Shown in pieces: positions 1 to 13,095 of a stretch of 64,000 bases of DNA. The position numbers and the translations under genes are program-made. How positions within the stretch are numbered: the stretch's first letter is position 1; every line of letters begins with the position of its first letter. Origin of the DNA: Tillus elongatus (Eukaryota; Arthropoda; Insecta; Coleoptera; Cleridae); the NCBI GenBank assembly GCA_964006375.1, contig OZ023265.1, positions 116,387,858 to 116,451,857 of the forward strand, written 5' to 3'. The notes under the pieces were generated by a model. The model made no database searches and was not told where the DNA came from. It saw nothing but the letters and a program-made list of their open reading frames with translations.

Positions 1-796
1 TAAAATATATCGAGAAATAACGCTTTGGTCGTAGAATGAGACTGGCGATAGCAGATTTGATTTGATCCTTGAAATTTTCTTAGCAAAATTTTCAAGTATT
101 TTCAAAATCGAGTGCTACACTTGCTCCATTTGTTATTTAAAGATTTGTGCCCAACTTACTCTACTTGCTACTTAGAATTTTGAAGAGGGGAGCTATCCTG
201 CTTAGGGTGAAAAAGTAGCAACTATAACATTCGCCCGATAATATGTCCCTCTCAAAAACATCGACCTGTCCGAGATTTTTTTAAGAGATAACTATAAATT
301 CATTAATTTTTGTTGCCCTTACTTGGTGAAACAGTACCTTAGTCAATAGAGTCTTTTTATCTCGTTTCACAATCGCTTATTTTCTTCTTTGTACCCGTTT
401 TACAGCATCAGTTATAAAGCTTAGATAGATATCACCTAGACATTTTAGACGCCATCTATATTTTTTTTACATTATTTTTTAAATAATTTTTTGAACTGCA
501 TATTACAACGTAGCAACGGACTGTTCTTTACAGTTATCATGAATGCGTATAAATACGTTCAATTTTCACCTGTGTGATGGTGCCGTAAAGCAACGAAACC
601 GGTTATAGAAAAGAAAATTAGGAATTGTGAAGCCAGAGCAAGGGTATCTACGTCTATGTTTAACTTTAAACAATAATAAACCTGCTTGTATAGTTTTCGA
701 TGCGCAACCTCTGAATGTTACATTGATAAATCAAAAAATGTTTTCCGATAACGATAAAATGCCTTAATTATCTTCTATTTGTTACTAAATTGAATG
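1..796. other. AT-rich stretch without a gene
   Basis: No coding region is recognisable. Two short repeats stand out. Around 309-335 is a segment (core TTGCCCTTACTTGGTGAAAC) that recurs near 47553 and 53539. Around 567-604 is a segment ending in CGAAACCGGTTA that resembles the palindromic module at 52271-52335. Both look like pieces of small dispersed elements. Confidence 0.5.
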
Positions 797-900
797 AGTT
801 CGTTGACCAGCCTGATCGCACAAGTTTTACCGGGAAAATTTTAGATTTTCTTTCGGAAAATGTTGGCGTCTGCGAAAATAACCAGGTTTTCTTAATATCT
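797..900 (+). repeat. Fragment of the foldback/microsatellite repeat family
   Basis: The segment GTTCGTTGACCAGCCTGATC and the following GGGAAAATTTTAGATTTTC match the internal part of the repeat seen better at 13119-13775, 25930-26243 and 35896-36230. No terminal sequence is preserved. The minus-strand open frame here is a by-product of this repeat. Confidence 0.5.
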
Positions 901-901
901 G

Positions 902-1006
902 GTACGCAAATTGCCTTTATATAGATATCTTGCACGTACCAAACCTGTATACAGACCCCATGAAGGTACCAAACATGTATATAGAGATCGTGCACGTACC
1001 AAACTC
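902..1006. repeat. 30-bp minisatellite, about 3.5 units
   Basis: GTACCAAAC recurs at 936, 966 and 996, exactly 30 bp apart, preceded by a diverged unit beginning GTACGCAAA at 902. Between the landmarks the units share TGTATAYAGA and a TGCAC/TGAAG end. It is a short tandem repeat with no sign of coding. Confidence 0.7.
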
Positions 1007-1034
1007 AAAGTATTAGCTTTATAGAAAATTCAAT

Positions 1035-1067
1035 TATGAGCACTAACTTAATGCGTTAGTGCTCATA
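1035..1067. repeat. Perfect 13-bp inverted repeat with a 7-nt loop
   Basis: TATGAGCACTAAC at 1035-1047 is followed by seven bases and its exact reverse complement at 1055-1067. The hairpin has no T-run after it, so terminator function is not indicated. It could be the remnant of a small foldback element. Confidence 0.75.
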
Positions 1068-1109
1068 CAAAACATTTTTCTACGTTCAGAGGGCAAAAAA
1101 TGACACAAA

Positions 1110-1575
1110 ACCAGGCATATGGTATAATAAACAAAGTTTATCAAATGCAATCATCATCATCAGAGTCGCATTGTCGTCGCAACCTTTTTTGCCTTCAGCA
1201 GCTCTTTTCATTTCATTGTAATTTCCGCACTTCACCAACCGGGAGAGATATTCCAGCAGTTTCCCTCTTCTCTTTTTCCAGGTAATTGTCCTTCAGATAA
1301 TGTTATCAAAACGTTATTAGGTCGTATGTCCAATAAATTTTGCTTTCCTTCTCTCAATTTCTTTCAGCAAGCATCTCTTACCTGACCTAGCGCATTTTTA
1401 TTCATCTGTCTATCGGTGTACCGTGCTTTGCTCATTTTTCTCTATGTCCATATTTTAAAAGCTTCTATTATTTTCATGCCCTGCCTAGTCGAACTCCAGC
1501 TTTCCGCCCCATGCAGTATAACATTTCAAGCGCATGACTTAATGATCATCTTCCTCAGATCCAAGCTAAAAAGCT
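1110..1575 (-). pseudogene. RTE-like non-LTR retrotransposon, 3' end of reverse transcriptase ORF, decayed
   Basis: Read on the minus strand and allowing stops and frame changes, the sequence contains KIIEAFKIW, then ARYTDRQMN, and later GKREEGKLLEYL. These fit the conserved tail after the reverse transcriptase domain of RTE/BovB-like retrotransposons, whose consensus is roughly LEAFEMW..RR, then TD.V.N, then a basic GKRGRGRP-like segment. The same tail is recognisable at 6430-6670, 27000-27400 and 60110-60405, so the family is dispersed. No active-site portion is present in this copy. Assignment to RTE rather than another non-LTR clade is inference. Confidence 0.5.
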
Positions 1576-1606
1576 TACTAGATAAAAGAATATTTTTTAA
1601 AACTCT

Positions 1607-1760
1607 GTCGCTCCCGTGTATCATGCGATATTGGGCACGTTAAAGATCCTCTCCTTCTTACTGAAAGAAAAGGATTCGGCAAAAATTCCAGGATAGTAAG
1701 GTGAAACTGCTCCCTAACGTCGGCGACAGTTGCAGAAATAGGCCGACGTTAGAGAAAAAA
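1607..1760 (+). mobile_element. SINE fragment, 3' part only
   Basis: The landmarks GATATTGGGCACGTTAAAGA, CCAGGATAGTAAGGTGAAAC and AATAGGCCGACGTTA match the 3' part of the full SINE copies elsewhere in the window, for example 38854-39214. The tRNA-like head is missing, so this is a truncated or older copy. Downstream is a short run of TCTA repeats near 1822-1837. Confidence 0.7.
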
Positions 1761-2945
1761 TCTTACTAGCAATGTATTGACGAGGCTTTGTAGTTTTTTA
1801 TGCCTAATAAAGAGTATTCTTCTATCTATCTATAGAAGCCGCAAAAAATTTTACATGTAATTAAACATATTATTTATTTCTTTTTTCAAATTTTTATCAC
1901 TGCTTAATCAACACTTTTTAAATAGAAAATTAGAATTCCCTGTCATAAACTTATATCATTTTCCAACGATCTATAAGTAGGAAGCTAATACATTCACATG
2001 TATAGCTGTCAGTTACTTGGAAACCATAAGATGAGATATGTTGAAATTATTTTTAAAACACTCATGTGTGGTCCAGCAGACAAAATCTCAAGAGTAAACC
2101 CTTCGTCGGTGTTATAAAAAGGAAGTGACAGTTTATTTGTAGAAGCAAAAGTAGTAATTTGTACAACCGTTTTCATAATGGTTTGTTTATAGTTTTCCCA
2201 GTAATAGAAACCCTATTGTTATTCTTGGGGACAATCTAGGATACACTTTATGATGTTTTAATTTATATAATGATGATTATTCTGCTGCAATAATTATTTT
2301 TCGAGGACCATTTCCAAAATTAGTCGACTCCAATAGCACAGCATAAGAAAACTGTTCGTTATACGCTGTGCCAATGCTAAAGCTGTAAACTTCACAATGG
2401 TTTAGTTCGTTAATTCAATGTGGAATATTTCACATCTGGTTGCCAAATTTCATCAGCGGTTAAATCTCAGGAATCACTGTATTATGTAAACCCGGAAGTT
2501 AAATATCTTTTCAATTTCCTGAATGAGACCTGATGTCTCTCAATGTGATTTTAAATGGCACATAAAAGCAGCTGTATTTGCTGTTTGCTCTTAACTGTTG
2601 AGAACTTTTAAGGAAACCACTAATTTCATAGAGCCTTAAAAATATCACGTTTTATTACACTTAAGGCATTAAATACCTTCTAAGCAATCTGGTTCCCGAT
2701 GAAAACATTAATGTCCTCTTAGTTTAGTTCTTATTAAAATCAAAATCTGAAATAGTATTCTTGCCTACTTACAAATCTAATAAAAGTACATGCTTCTAGT
2801 AATTGATACCTCATATAAAACTAGTTTCAGGATGTTATTTAAAAGAAAACTAAATGCTACGATATGAAAACAGCTAATTCACTCCCAGCATGTTGGAGAG
2901 GCTTACCGACTGTCTCGACATAATTACTTACTATATTTTCCAAAC
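1761..2945. other. No recognisable feature
   Basis: AT-rich sequence with many stops in all frames. I see no conserved motif, long repeat or RNA gene here. Confidence 0.5.
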
Positions 2946-2954
2946 TAATAGTTG

Positions 2955-3988
2955 AGTAGATGTTATTTAATATACTCCACCACAGACCAAGTTCTTCGTG
3001 TGGTGGAAAACATCACCGAAGGATTTAATAAAAACAAGTCAACTGGTGCAATATTTCTTGACATTGCCCAAGGGTGCGATAGGGTTTGGCATGCGGGCAT
3101 CCTAAACAAACTTATATTATTTAATTATCCTCTCCCCTGATTCTGCTAATCAGGTCATACCTACAACAGAGGAAGTACCAGGTCAAACATCTGGGTGCCA
3201 GACCTAGAACGTACTCAGCCACGGCTGGTCTCCCGCAGGGTTCTGCTATCTCCCCTCTGCTGTACAATAGATTTGTCGCAGACATTCCGACAGCGCCCCT
3301 AAACGTGACATACGCACTGTACGCAGACGACACTACCATCCCCAGCAGCTCCACTCAACCGAGGATAATAACAGAACGACTTCAGACCGCCGTGGTCGAG
3401 CTGCAATGCTGGTATAGGAAATCTCTTATAGCCATAAACCCCGATAAATGTTCAGTAGTCCTATTTTCCAAGAGGAGACACACACCTCACGAACACGTAT
3501 CATTAGACAACCGTTTAATTGCTTAGCAAGATTCCGCCAAATACCTCGGGGTTTTCCTCGACAAACACTTGTCGATCACGCTCGACGAAAAGCCTCGATG
3601 TTCATCTCGAAGCTGTTCCCACTTCTAAATATAAATTCCAAATTGTCCATGAACAATAAGTTGCTCATGTACAAAGTCATCATCCGGCCAGCCTTGACCT
3701 ACGCATCACCTGCATGGGCCACCGCGGCCGCAACACACATCAAGACTCTTCAAATCATCCAGAATAATTCTGAGGATGGTTACCGGAGCGCCATGGTTTG
3801 TCAGAAACAGTCAGATTCACTCTGATCTGGAAATACCTTCGATAATTGAGTTTATAACTCTACTATCCACAACTCAGTTCGCAAAAGCGGCTTCTCACCT
3901 AAATGCTCTTCTCCGTAGTGCCACCGACTACGATGAGCAACTTCCACATAGGCATAAGCGCCCAAATCTTATACTTACCCGCTAACGC
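2955..3988 (+). pseudogene. Jockey-clade non-LTR retrotransposon, reverse transcriptase region of ORF2, broken
   Basis: This is a reverse transcriptase of the Jockey clade, the enzyme that copies element RNA at a nicked target. Successive frames give GAIFLDIAQGCDRVWHAGI (RT block with the first catalytic Asp), AGLPQGSAISPLLYNRF (around 3217-3266), and YALYADDTT with the YADD catalytic box at 3320-3331. These are followed by YRKSLIAINPDKC, SAKYLGVFLDK, PALTYASPAWATAA and TGAPWFVRNSQIHSDL, the usual Jockey C-terminal order. At least three frame changes and a stop at 3524 interrupt it, so it cannot make a full enzyme. The endonuclease domain and ORF1 are absent: the copy is 5'-truncated near 2950. 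A second copy of its 3' end lies at 8566-8972. Confidence 0.9.
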
Positions 3989-4196
3989 CCCCGCGGCAAA
4001 AACAGAATGGAAACATTTAAACCCAAACGTCATTGTGTGACATCTTCCCGACGGAGGTATGGACTAAGGTCCGGTACTCCCAGGGAGGGGGTGTTAGTGA
4101 GTACAGTCTCATAGTACCTCGGTATTCCACGGCACTACGGTGTCGTGAATGGTGTCTGCATGAGCATTTCCCCCTCCTGTATCCAAAAAAACCAGA
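3989..4196 (+). mobile_element. 3' untranslated tail of the Jockey element
   Basis: This GC-richer non-coding tail (CCCGCGGCAAAAACAGAATG to CATTTCCCCCTCCTGTATCC and an A-run) follows the last codons LILTR. It is about 90% identical by eye to 8764-8970, which confirms that it belongs to the element. The A-run at 4187-4192 marks the 3' end of the insertion. Open frames over it are not genes. Confidence 0.85.
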
Positions 4197-4272
4197 CATT
4201 TATTATAATTCATATTTTTTGTTAAATAATTCATATAGACTAAGTGAAGAACCTGTGTTGAGCACTAATAAG

Positions 4273-4460
4273 TACACTTGGAGAACCCAAATCACCACAA
4301 TACATCTTTTTGAAGACCTGACGATCACTAACAAGGTTAGCGTCATCAGAGGATGAAAAATTCTTGATTTGTCATCCTCTGATGACGCTAGCCTTGTTGG
4401 TGAAACGATCGTCAGGTCTTTAGAAAGATGTTTTGTGGTAATTTGGGTTCTCCAAGTGTA
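4273..4460. mobile_element. Palindromic Penelope-type terminal module (two head-to-head arms)
   Basis: The left arm starts TACACTTGGAGAACCCAAAT and the right arm ends with its complement GGGTTCTCCAAGTGTA. They meet at 4363/4364. Both arms carry the CATCCTCTGATGACGCTA core. The arms match those at 19644-19810, 21470-21560 and 31331-31506. The 19.6-21.6 kb pair flanks a Penelope-like coding region, so this is probably a coding-less derivative of such an element. The left arm lacks about five bases of the GAAAC box, while the right arm retains it. Confidence 0.7.
4379..4413 (+). ncRNA. Hammerhead-like ribozyme motif
   Basis: CTGATGA at 4379-4385 is followed by one C and a helix GCTA/TGGT closed by G-U pairs. 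Then come GAAAC (4402-4406) and a minimal helix ACG/CGU capped by two bases, ending in the NUH-type site GUC at 4411-4413. Hammerhead ribozymes with a minimal stem III are established features of Penelope-like elements. The unpaired C between CTGATGA and stem II is atypical, and stem I is only about three pairs (CCU/AGG), so activity is uncertain. Confidence 0.45.
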
Positions 4461-4603
4461 TTTATGATTCATATAGGCTATATATGTCTCGAAGACATCA
4501 CCAACTTAATTGTTGTTTTATGAAGTAGATGCTACCTTGCTTTTTCAACGGTTGGAGAGTTATATACAGGATGTTAACTGTAAAAGGTTGCACAAGGGTT
4601 TTC

Positions 4604-6429
<1,826 letters not shown>

Positions 6430-6670
6430 CGTTTCATCGTAGCTTGAACACTTTATCAACAGGACCAGATTTTCCAGCAGCTTCTGTCTTTTTCTCTAAT
6501 TCCCCCTTTCCAAGTATGTGTCCTTCGATTGCTATCATAAAGTCATGTCGCTGAATAATCCAATAAATGTTGCGTTTCAGTATCAATCTCTTTTAGCAAG
6601 CATCATTCTTCTTCTATCTCTTCCAACACGCTGCCAGTTGCCTTTTTAGTGAATTTTCATTACAAAAATG
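6430..6670 (-). pseudogene. RTE-like retrotransposon C-terminal fragment
   Basis: The + strand landmarks ACCAGATTTTCCAGCAGCTT, AAGTATGTGTCCTTC, AATAAATGTTGCGTTTC and TTTTAGCAAGCATC parallel those at 1230-1390, 27050-27200 and 60135-60290 in the same order and orientation. It is therefore a copy of the same decayed tail, read on the minus strand. No intact frame remains. Confidence 0.45.
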
Positions 6671-6679
6671 TGTGTATTT

Positions 6680-6960
6680 ATGTATATGTATCCGAGCGAT
6701 AACTAAAAAAGTATCAACTCATTTGAACGAAACTTGGCATATATCTTAATTTTGTTGAGACCGCGAACGAGTTCGTAAATCAGCTATAATGGACATTTCC
6801 CCCCGAAATATTTCCAAAAATGTTTTTGAAAACGGTATATTTTTGAAAGTATTAGAGTGACTTAAATGAGACTTTACATGTAGCTAGAAATGGTGTAAAT
6901 AAACCGTAACTAGCGAGCGACAAATATCGGCCACTAAAATCATGAACACTCGAACATCAT
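6680..6960 (+). repeat. Foldback-family right half
   Basis: TATCCGAGCGATAACT at 6688, GAACGAAACTTGGCATATAT and CCGCGAACGAGTTCG follow the order seen at 13119-13435. The microsatellite in front is reduced to a few GT/TATG units. The terminal GCACTTGCTGCGTCC is not present. Confidence 0.6.
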
Positions 6961-7171
6961 TGTCAATGGCAACACTCAACATCATACCACCGCCAAGTCC
7001 GTCGGTATACTTATACTGTGACCATGCCATTACGCGATAGTACAGACATCATGACATTAAAAATGATGTGATTGTAAAAAATCATGCTTTTAAGTGGGAA
7101 ATTCAATACATTTTAAAAATACACCATATTTGTAGCTTTAACTTCTGAACGTCACCACTCCTGGGGCAGAC

Positions 7172-7259
7172 ATACTTCAAAGGTAAAACAAACAAGGTTA
7201 TACTTCCAGACTGTATTTATTGAGGAAGGCCTCGGCCTACGGTTTTACCTTTGAAGTAT
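7172..7259. repeat. Inverted repeat with 18-bp arms
   Basis: ATACTTCAAAGGTAAAAC at 7172-7189 is the exact complement of GTTTTACCTTTGAAGTAT at 7242-7259. The interior has CCTCGGCCTACGG just inside the right arm, a string also found in the interior of the palindrome at 29041-29152. This suggests two members of a small foldback family. Confidence 0.7.
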
Positions 7260-7356
7260 TTGAAGCTTGATGAACGGCTCCAATTAAAGTTTCAGGCAAA
7301 AAATATAGTATGGAAAGATCAAGGTTTAAGCACGTAAATAATACCGTGCCAATAAG

Positions 7357-7440
7357 CAGCTCTATAGCCGAGTGGTATCCGTCTTCGACTCATAACTAAA
7401 CTTGACGGCCAGTACGTGTTCTATTCCGGCACGATCCACA
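7357..7440 (+). pseudogene. tRNA-like sequence, possible decayed SINE head
   Basis: TAGCCGAGTGGT fits a tRNA A box and TGTTCTATTCC, about 45 bases later, is a weakened B box. CTCATAA sits where an anticodon loop would lie and would read CAT. The arms do not pair well enough for a working tRNA. A tRNA-derived SINE head or a tRNA pseudogene are the two options. Confidence 0.35.
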
Positions 7441-8154
7441 GTAACGTTTTGTTTTATCTCACTAACTTTAATATTTGGCAGAAAAAATATTGTCCAAGTT
7501 TCGCACGTTTTGACCACTATATCATTTTCTTTAAAACGCCTGAAAAGCTTTGTCATCTTTAAGTCTATAATTATAAATTTTGGCAGACATTTTTTATTTT
7601 TAATAAAAACGAAGATAATTTGTTTTTAAAAACTTTTTTTATTGTTGGAAAAATACCTGCCACATTTATAATTTCGCAGATACTTATCTTTTCCAAATAT
7701 GGATTAAGTTTTCTTTCAAAAAGGTTTTGTAGCTTTAATAAAATTTGTAATACAAGTTTCTTTGAAAGATACTATTCCTATACCAAGATAGGTAGGTATA
7801 CCAAATTTTATTTTCTAGCTTCATAGAAAATTCAATTTTGGGCATTTGTCACAAAAGCTAGAATACAAGATTAAATTATTTTTTTTTGATAATAGAGAGA
7901 TATCGATTCTAACACTTTTGAAAAAACTCTTAATATGAGCCTGTATTGAAGCTTTTAATCCAATCTTCCAGGTTTCTTTAAATTTATTGTGTTAATTCTA
8001 GTAATATGTCGTACTAATAGCATACAATTCTTATGACTAGGATAATGCACTTGCTGCGTCTCGAAATTTTATTAATAAAGTTTGTCCTTGTCATTTTTCA
8101 TCATGTTCCCTACTTCTATTAAATTCAGCTTTCCGACAGATACATAACAACACT
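7441..8154. other. AT-rich stretch, foldback-family end near 8046
   Basis: A diverged interior of the foldback family is followed by a terminus TGCACTTGCTGCGTCTCGAA at about 8046-8065. Nothing else is recognisable. Confidence 0.4.
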
Positions 8155-8545
8155 TCATACGTATGGAAGTCAATTTACACAGGAGCAGAAGAGCAGTCGA
8201 TATGTTCAGACATAAGTGCGATACTGGTGGCATAGACATAGCATTAGTAGCAGAGCCTAACAAAAACATAGCGAGATCCAGTACAAGGTGGTTAACAGAT
8301 TTAGAAACAAACACTTTGGTGCTAGTTCGGTAACGGCACAATGGACAAAAATATTTATACCAAATGTAATATCCTGGGTCCATGGCAAATATGGAGAGAC
8401 CAACTCTTATCTCACACAGTTTTTGCCCGGCCATGGTCGCTTTGGTTTTGACCTACACCGTTATAGGACAGTCGACAGCGCCCAGTCTGCACACTGCGAA
8501 GAGATCAACACGCCCAAGCATTAGAGAGTGAAGATAAACGGTTAA
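8155..8545 (+). pseudogene. R1-like non-LTR retrotransposon ORF2, endonuclease start joined to C-terminus
   Basis: Frame one gives EVNLHRSRRAVDMFRHK, then IDIALVAEPNKN and TRWLTDLETNTLVLV. This is the layout of the start of the AP-like endonuclease of R1-type ORF2 (NLNRSRRAHDLL, then DIALLSEPYKN). Near 8330 it switches to a second frame with TAQWTKIFIPNVISWVHGKY and ETNSYLTQFLPGHGRF. That is the conserved C-terminal region after the reverse transcriptase in the same group, followed by a poor Cys-His segment. The whole reverse transcriptase is missing between them, so this is an internally deleted, frame-shifted remnant. It stops at 8545, where the Harbinger element was inserted, and may continue after 10160. 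Confidence 0.65.
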
Positions 8546-8565
8546 ATGCCTGGCACATGAACTAA

Positions 8566-8972
8566 ATGGTTTGTCCGAAACAGTCAGATTCACTCTGATC
8601 TGGATCTGGAAATGCCTTCGATACTTGAGTTCATAACTCAACTATCCACAACTCAGTTCGCAAAAGCAGCTTCTCATCCAAATGCTCTTCTCCGTAGTGC
8701 CACCGACTACGATAAGCAACTTCCACATAAGCATAAGCGTCCAAAGCTTATCCTTACCCGCTAAAGCCCCCGCGGCAAAAAGAGAATGGAAACATTCATA
8801 CCCAAAAAGTCATTGTGTGAAATCTTTCCGACGGAGGTATGGACTAAGGTCCGGTACTCCCAGGGAGGGGGTTTTAGTGAGTGTAGTCTCACAGTACCTC
8901 GATATCCCACGGCACCTACGGAGCCGTGAATGGGGTCTGCATGAGCATTTCCCCCTCCTGTATCAAAAAAAA
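8566..8972 (+). mobile_element. 5'-truncated Jockey copy inserted in the Harbinger terminal repeat
   Basis: The copy begins in the last codons of ORF2 (FVRNSQIHSDL, STTQFAKAASH, LILTR) and includes the whole 3' tail and A-run. It matches 3794-4195. GAACTAA occurs at 8559-8565 and 8973-8979, a 7-bp target duplication. This is classic truncated target-primed insertion. Removing it joins the two halves of the Harbinger terminal repeat. Confidence 0.9.
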
Positions 8973-9121
8973 GAACTAACGCAGCATGGGATCTCCCGTC
9001 GGCGAAACGCTCGGAGGGCCTGCAATTCATCATCGCATATTTGATGGCACATTAAAAAAAAGTGCGGTAGCAGCCTAGCGTTACTTTTATTATTTCAGTT
9101 CTCAACAAAACGGCGTGAAAG

Positions 9122-9445
9122 ATGGTCCCCGAACTTCTTGTTTTGTTACTCAATGATGAAGAGGAAGAGGAATGTGAGGCTGTAATGATAACTGACAACG
9201 TACAGCCCATGTTTCAACGAAGAAATGAAGAAGGAAGTTTCAATCAATTAGTAAAACGGCATCTCATGGATAACGATACGAAATTTCGAGAGTATTTTCG
9301 TCTTAGTCCATGCACCTTTAAGGAAGTTCTACCTTATGTAAAAAACGACTTGTTAAGATACAGACGTAGTATGACAGCTCGGGAGAAAGTCTATTTTCTA
9401 TTTTTACACGTACTTTTTTTGCTAGAAACTAATGCTAATGATTAA
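9122..9445 (+). pseudogene. PIF/Harbinger transposase, N-terminal part only
   Basis: An open 107-codon frame has an acidic start (NDEEEEECE), then FNQLVKRHLMDNDTKFREYF and RLSPCTFKEVLPYVKNDL, then SMTAREKVYFLFLHVLFL. This follows the N-terminal region of HARBI1/PIF nucleases: FxxLxxELxxDxxxFxxYFRMS, then FxxLLxxV, then RxxIxxxERLxVTLRFLATG. That region is a helical domain before the catalytic DDE core. A typical protein has 350-400 residues, and here the frame ends right after this domain with no catalytic residues following. It is a truncated, inactive copy inside the element with TAA duplications. Confidence 0.75.
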
Positions 9446-9559
9446 ATGCAATTTGTTCAAGAAAACTTAAGTATATTTTAGAAAAATAAACAGTCTGAAA
9501 AGGAAAAAAAAAGAAAAAGCAACAGAAATATCTAATGCGGTAATATTACACCGTTAAAC

Positions 9560-9914
9560 TGGTCACAGATTTTGGAAAGTAGCATTATATGTTGAAGAAA
9601 TTGACCAATCTGACAGCAATGTATTTACTTGTTGAGGAGAGAAGGATGATGAGGCCGCCTCTGCTTCAGCTTGAAGGACAATTTGGGAAACTTGCTGCTT
9701 TACCCCATTCTGTAAATGCACAGACAATTGCTTTACGCTGGAAGCCATAGCCGAAAAGAGTCCACTGCATCTTTGGGTTCACTATAACTTTGTTTAACTA
9801 GTGTATCCAACAATCCCATTCGCTCTCGGGAGAGAGAGAGAGAGAGAGAGAGTTCTGTATGACTTTGGTAAATTTCTTCATCTTCCGGCGAAAAAAAGTT
9901 CTCACTTGCCATTT
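9560..9914 (-). pseudogene. MADF/Myb-like second protein of the Harbinger element, frameshifted
   Basis: On the minus strand ATG at 9914 starts MASENFFSPEDEEIYQSH, then a (CT)n expansion breaks the frame. ERMGLLDTLVKQSY and DAVDSF follow in a second frame. MASSVKQLSVHLQNGVKQQ and VSQIVLQAEAEAA then follow in the frame that stays open to about 9563. The ending matches the C-terminal helical segment of insect MADF proteins (DP.D.FF..MA.TVK.L.P..Q...K..I..IV.E.E). Most of the DNA-binding domain is missing. In active elements this partner binds the ends and imports the transposase. Confidence 0.6.
9831..9851. repeat. (GA)n microsatellite
   Basis: About ten GA units lie inside the MADF-like remnant. 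On the coding strand this is (CT)n, and its expansion probably caused the frame break. Confidence 0.9.
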
Positions 9915-10160
9915 TTTAAATATAAAAATAATAACACAAATAAAACTAACGCCCGAACTGCAGCGACGAATATCTGACCTAGACTGATGTCAAGCAATTC
10001 GTCGTCGGCCCGCTCGGCGTTAATTCGCCCGGCGTTTCTTAAAGTGTCAACCATTATACTTTCACATGGAGTCAAGTAGGCCGACGTGAAGTTTGATTTT
10101 CTGGGAACTATACGTCGTCGGGCGATCTCACGCGGCGTTGGTTCAGGTGTCAGGCCTTAA

Positions 10161-10650
10161 TGATAGAGAAATGCATCGTTGGTATATACTAAATAATAAA
10201 GAGCAAGAGGAGAGAAATCAAGTGACATAAATGCTAGACCGCGGCGAAGTTATACGCAAGGGTGGTTCTGCTGCATGTTCTATGCTACCTAGAGGTAAGG
10301 GTTTGGTTGGCAAACATTCTCTAAAGATAATGAATGCAACACAGATCGATAGATAGCCCACTGTCTTTTAAAGATTTCCTCGCCTCTCCACAATAAAAAA
10401 ACAACAGACTCCATACGTATGACATGATGATTCCCTTTGTCAAGTTAAAATGTTTATTAGCGAGAAAAGTATCTTGGTTATCAAATTATTGCTTTTCATC
10501 GCGAACCTCCTCAGTTCTTTGCTACAGTTACCATCATCTATAATATTTTGAAGGTACGCAAACATTTATACAATTTTTCGGCCGTTTATCTATTTATCAA
10601 GTTTCGCATCAATTTCTTACTCGTCTTCCTTCCGTTTGTTTTCGACATAT
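10161..10650. other. No gene; possible continuation of the R1-like remnant
   Basis: Immediately after the TAA duplication the + strand resumes without a clear domain. If the Harbinger element is removed, this joins the end of the R1-like remnant at 8545. No conserved motif confirms it. Confidence 0.35.
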
Positions 10651-10970
10651 TCATTTTTGTTTGATCGATTTCAGCACATTATTTAGCTGAGCATCTTCAG
10701 TTACTCTTTTTTTCAGTTTCTCCAGGCAGCCAGCGTACCTGATTACAGTACACAGTATTCGTTGTCCATTTATGTTTATTCCTGTGTCTTTTCCTTCTAT
10801 AAATAAATTGACCAGATATGGCGGTAGTGGGCAGTCTTTTCTTATTTTAACTTTAATTTTACAACCATATATATTATACGGTGGTCTAATTTCTATAGAC
10901 TGTAGATGTTTATTTGTTAAATAAACGGCTTTTATTTTTAAGTGTATGTAATTACGTCTACTCCAGACTC
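10651..10970 (-). pseudogene. RTE-like reverse transcriptase fragment with a lost active site
   Basis: An ATG-less frame of about 80 codons, open on the minus strand from 10899 down to the stop at 10651, reads KIKVKIRKDCPLPPYLVNLF, then TGININGQRILC and VIRYAGCLEKLKK. The RTE pattern is V..GV.QGCPLSP.LFNLFI, then GI.I.G..I, then .RYADD. The segment therefore holds RT blocks 4 and 5, but QGC has become KDC and the YADD box has become YAGC, so both catalytic aspartates are gone. Upstream codons (KAVYLTNKHLQSI) extend the match to about 10970. It may belong to the same family as the RTE tails elsewhere. Confidence 0.7.

Positions 10971-13004
<2,034 letters not shown>

Positions 13005-13095
<91 letters not shown>

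Larger units (their letters stand above)
8546..10157. mobile_element. PIF/Harbinger DNA transposon, decayed, with TAA target duplication
   Basis: The left end ATGCCTGGCACATGAAC (8546) matches the complement of the right end, AGGCCTGACACCTGAAC (ending 10157). Past a Jockey insertion in the left end the match continues: AACGCAGCATGGGATCTCCC against AACGCCGCGTGAGATCGCCC. TAA flanks both sides (8543-8545 and 10158-10160), the TWA-type duplication expected of PIF/Harbinger. Inside are an N-terminal transposase piece on + and a MADF-like piece on -, the convergent two-gene plan of this superfamily. Without the Jockey insert the element is about 1.2 kb, too short for both genes. It could not mobilise itself. 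Confidence 0.85.

Noticed and set aside
1035..1067. Hairpin as a transcription terminator
   Set aside because: No T-run, no gene ending nearby, and the sequence is eukaryotic.
3121..3354. 77-codon minus frame
   Set aside because: Shadow of the Jockey reverse transcriptase on the opposite strand.
8761..9033. 90-codon minus frame and the matching 60-codon frame at 4017
   Set aside because: Antisense of the Jockey 3' tail; present only because the tail is GC-rich and low in stops.
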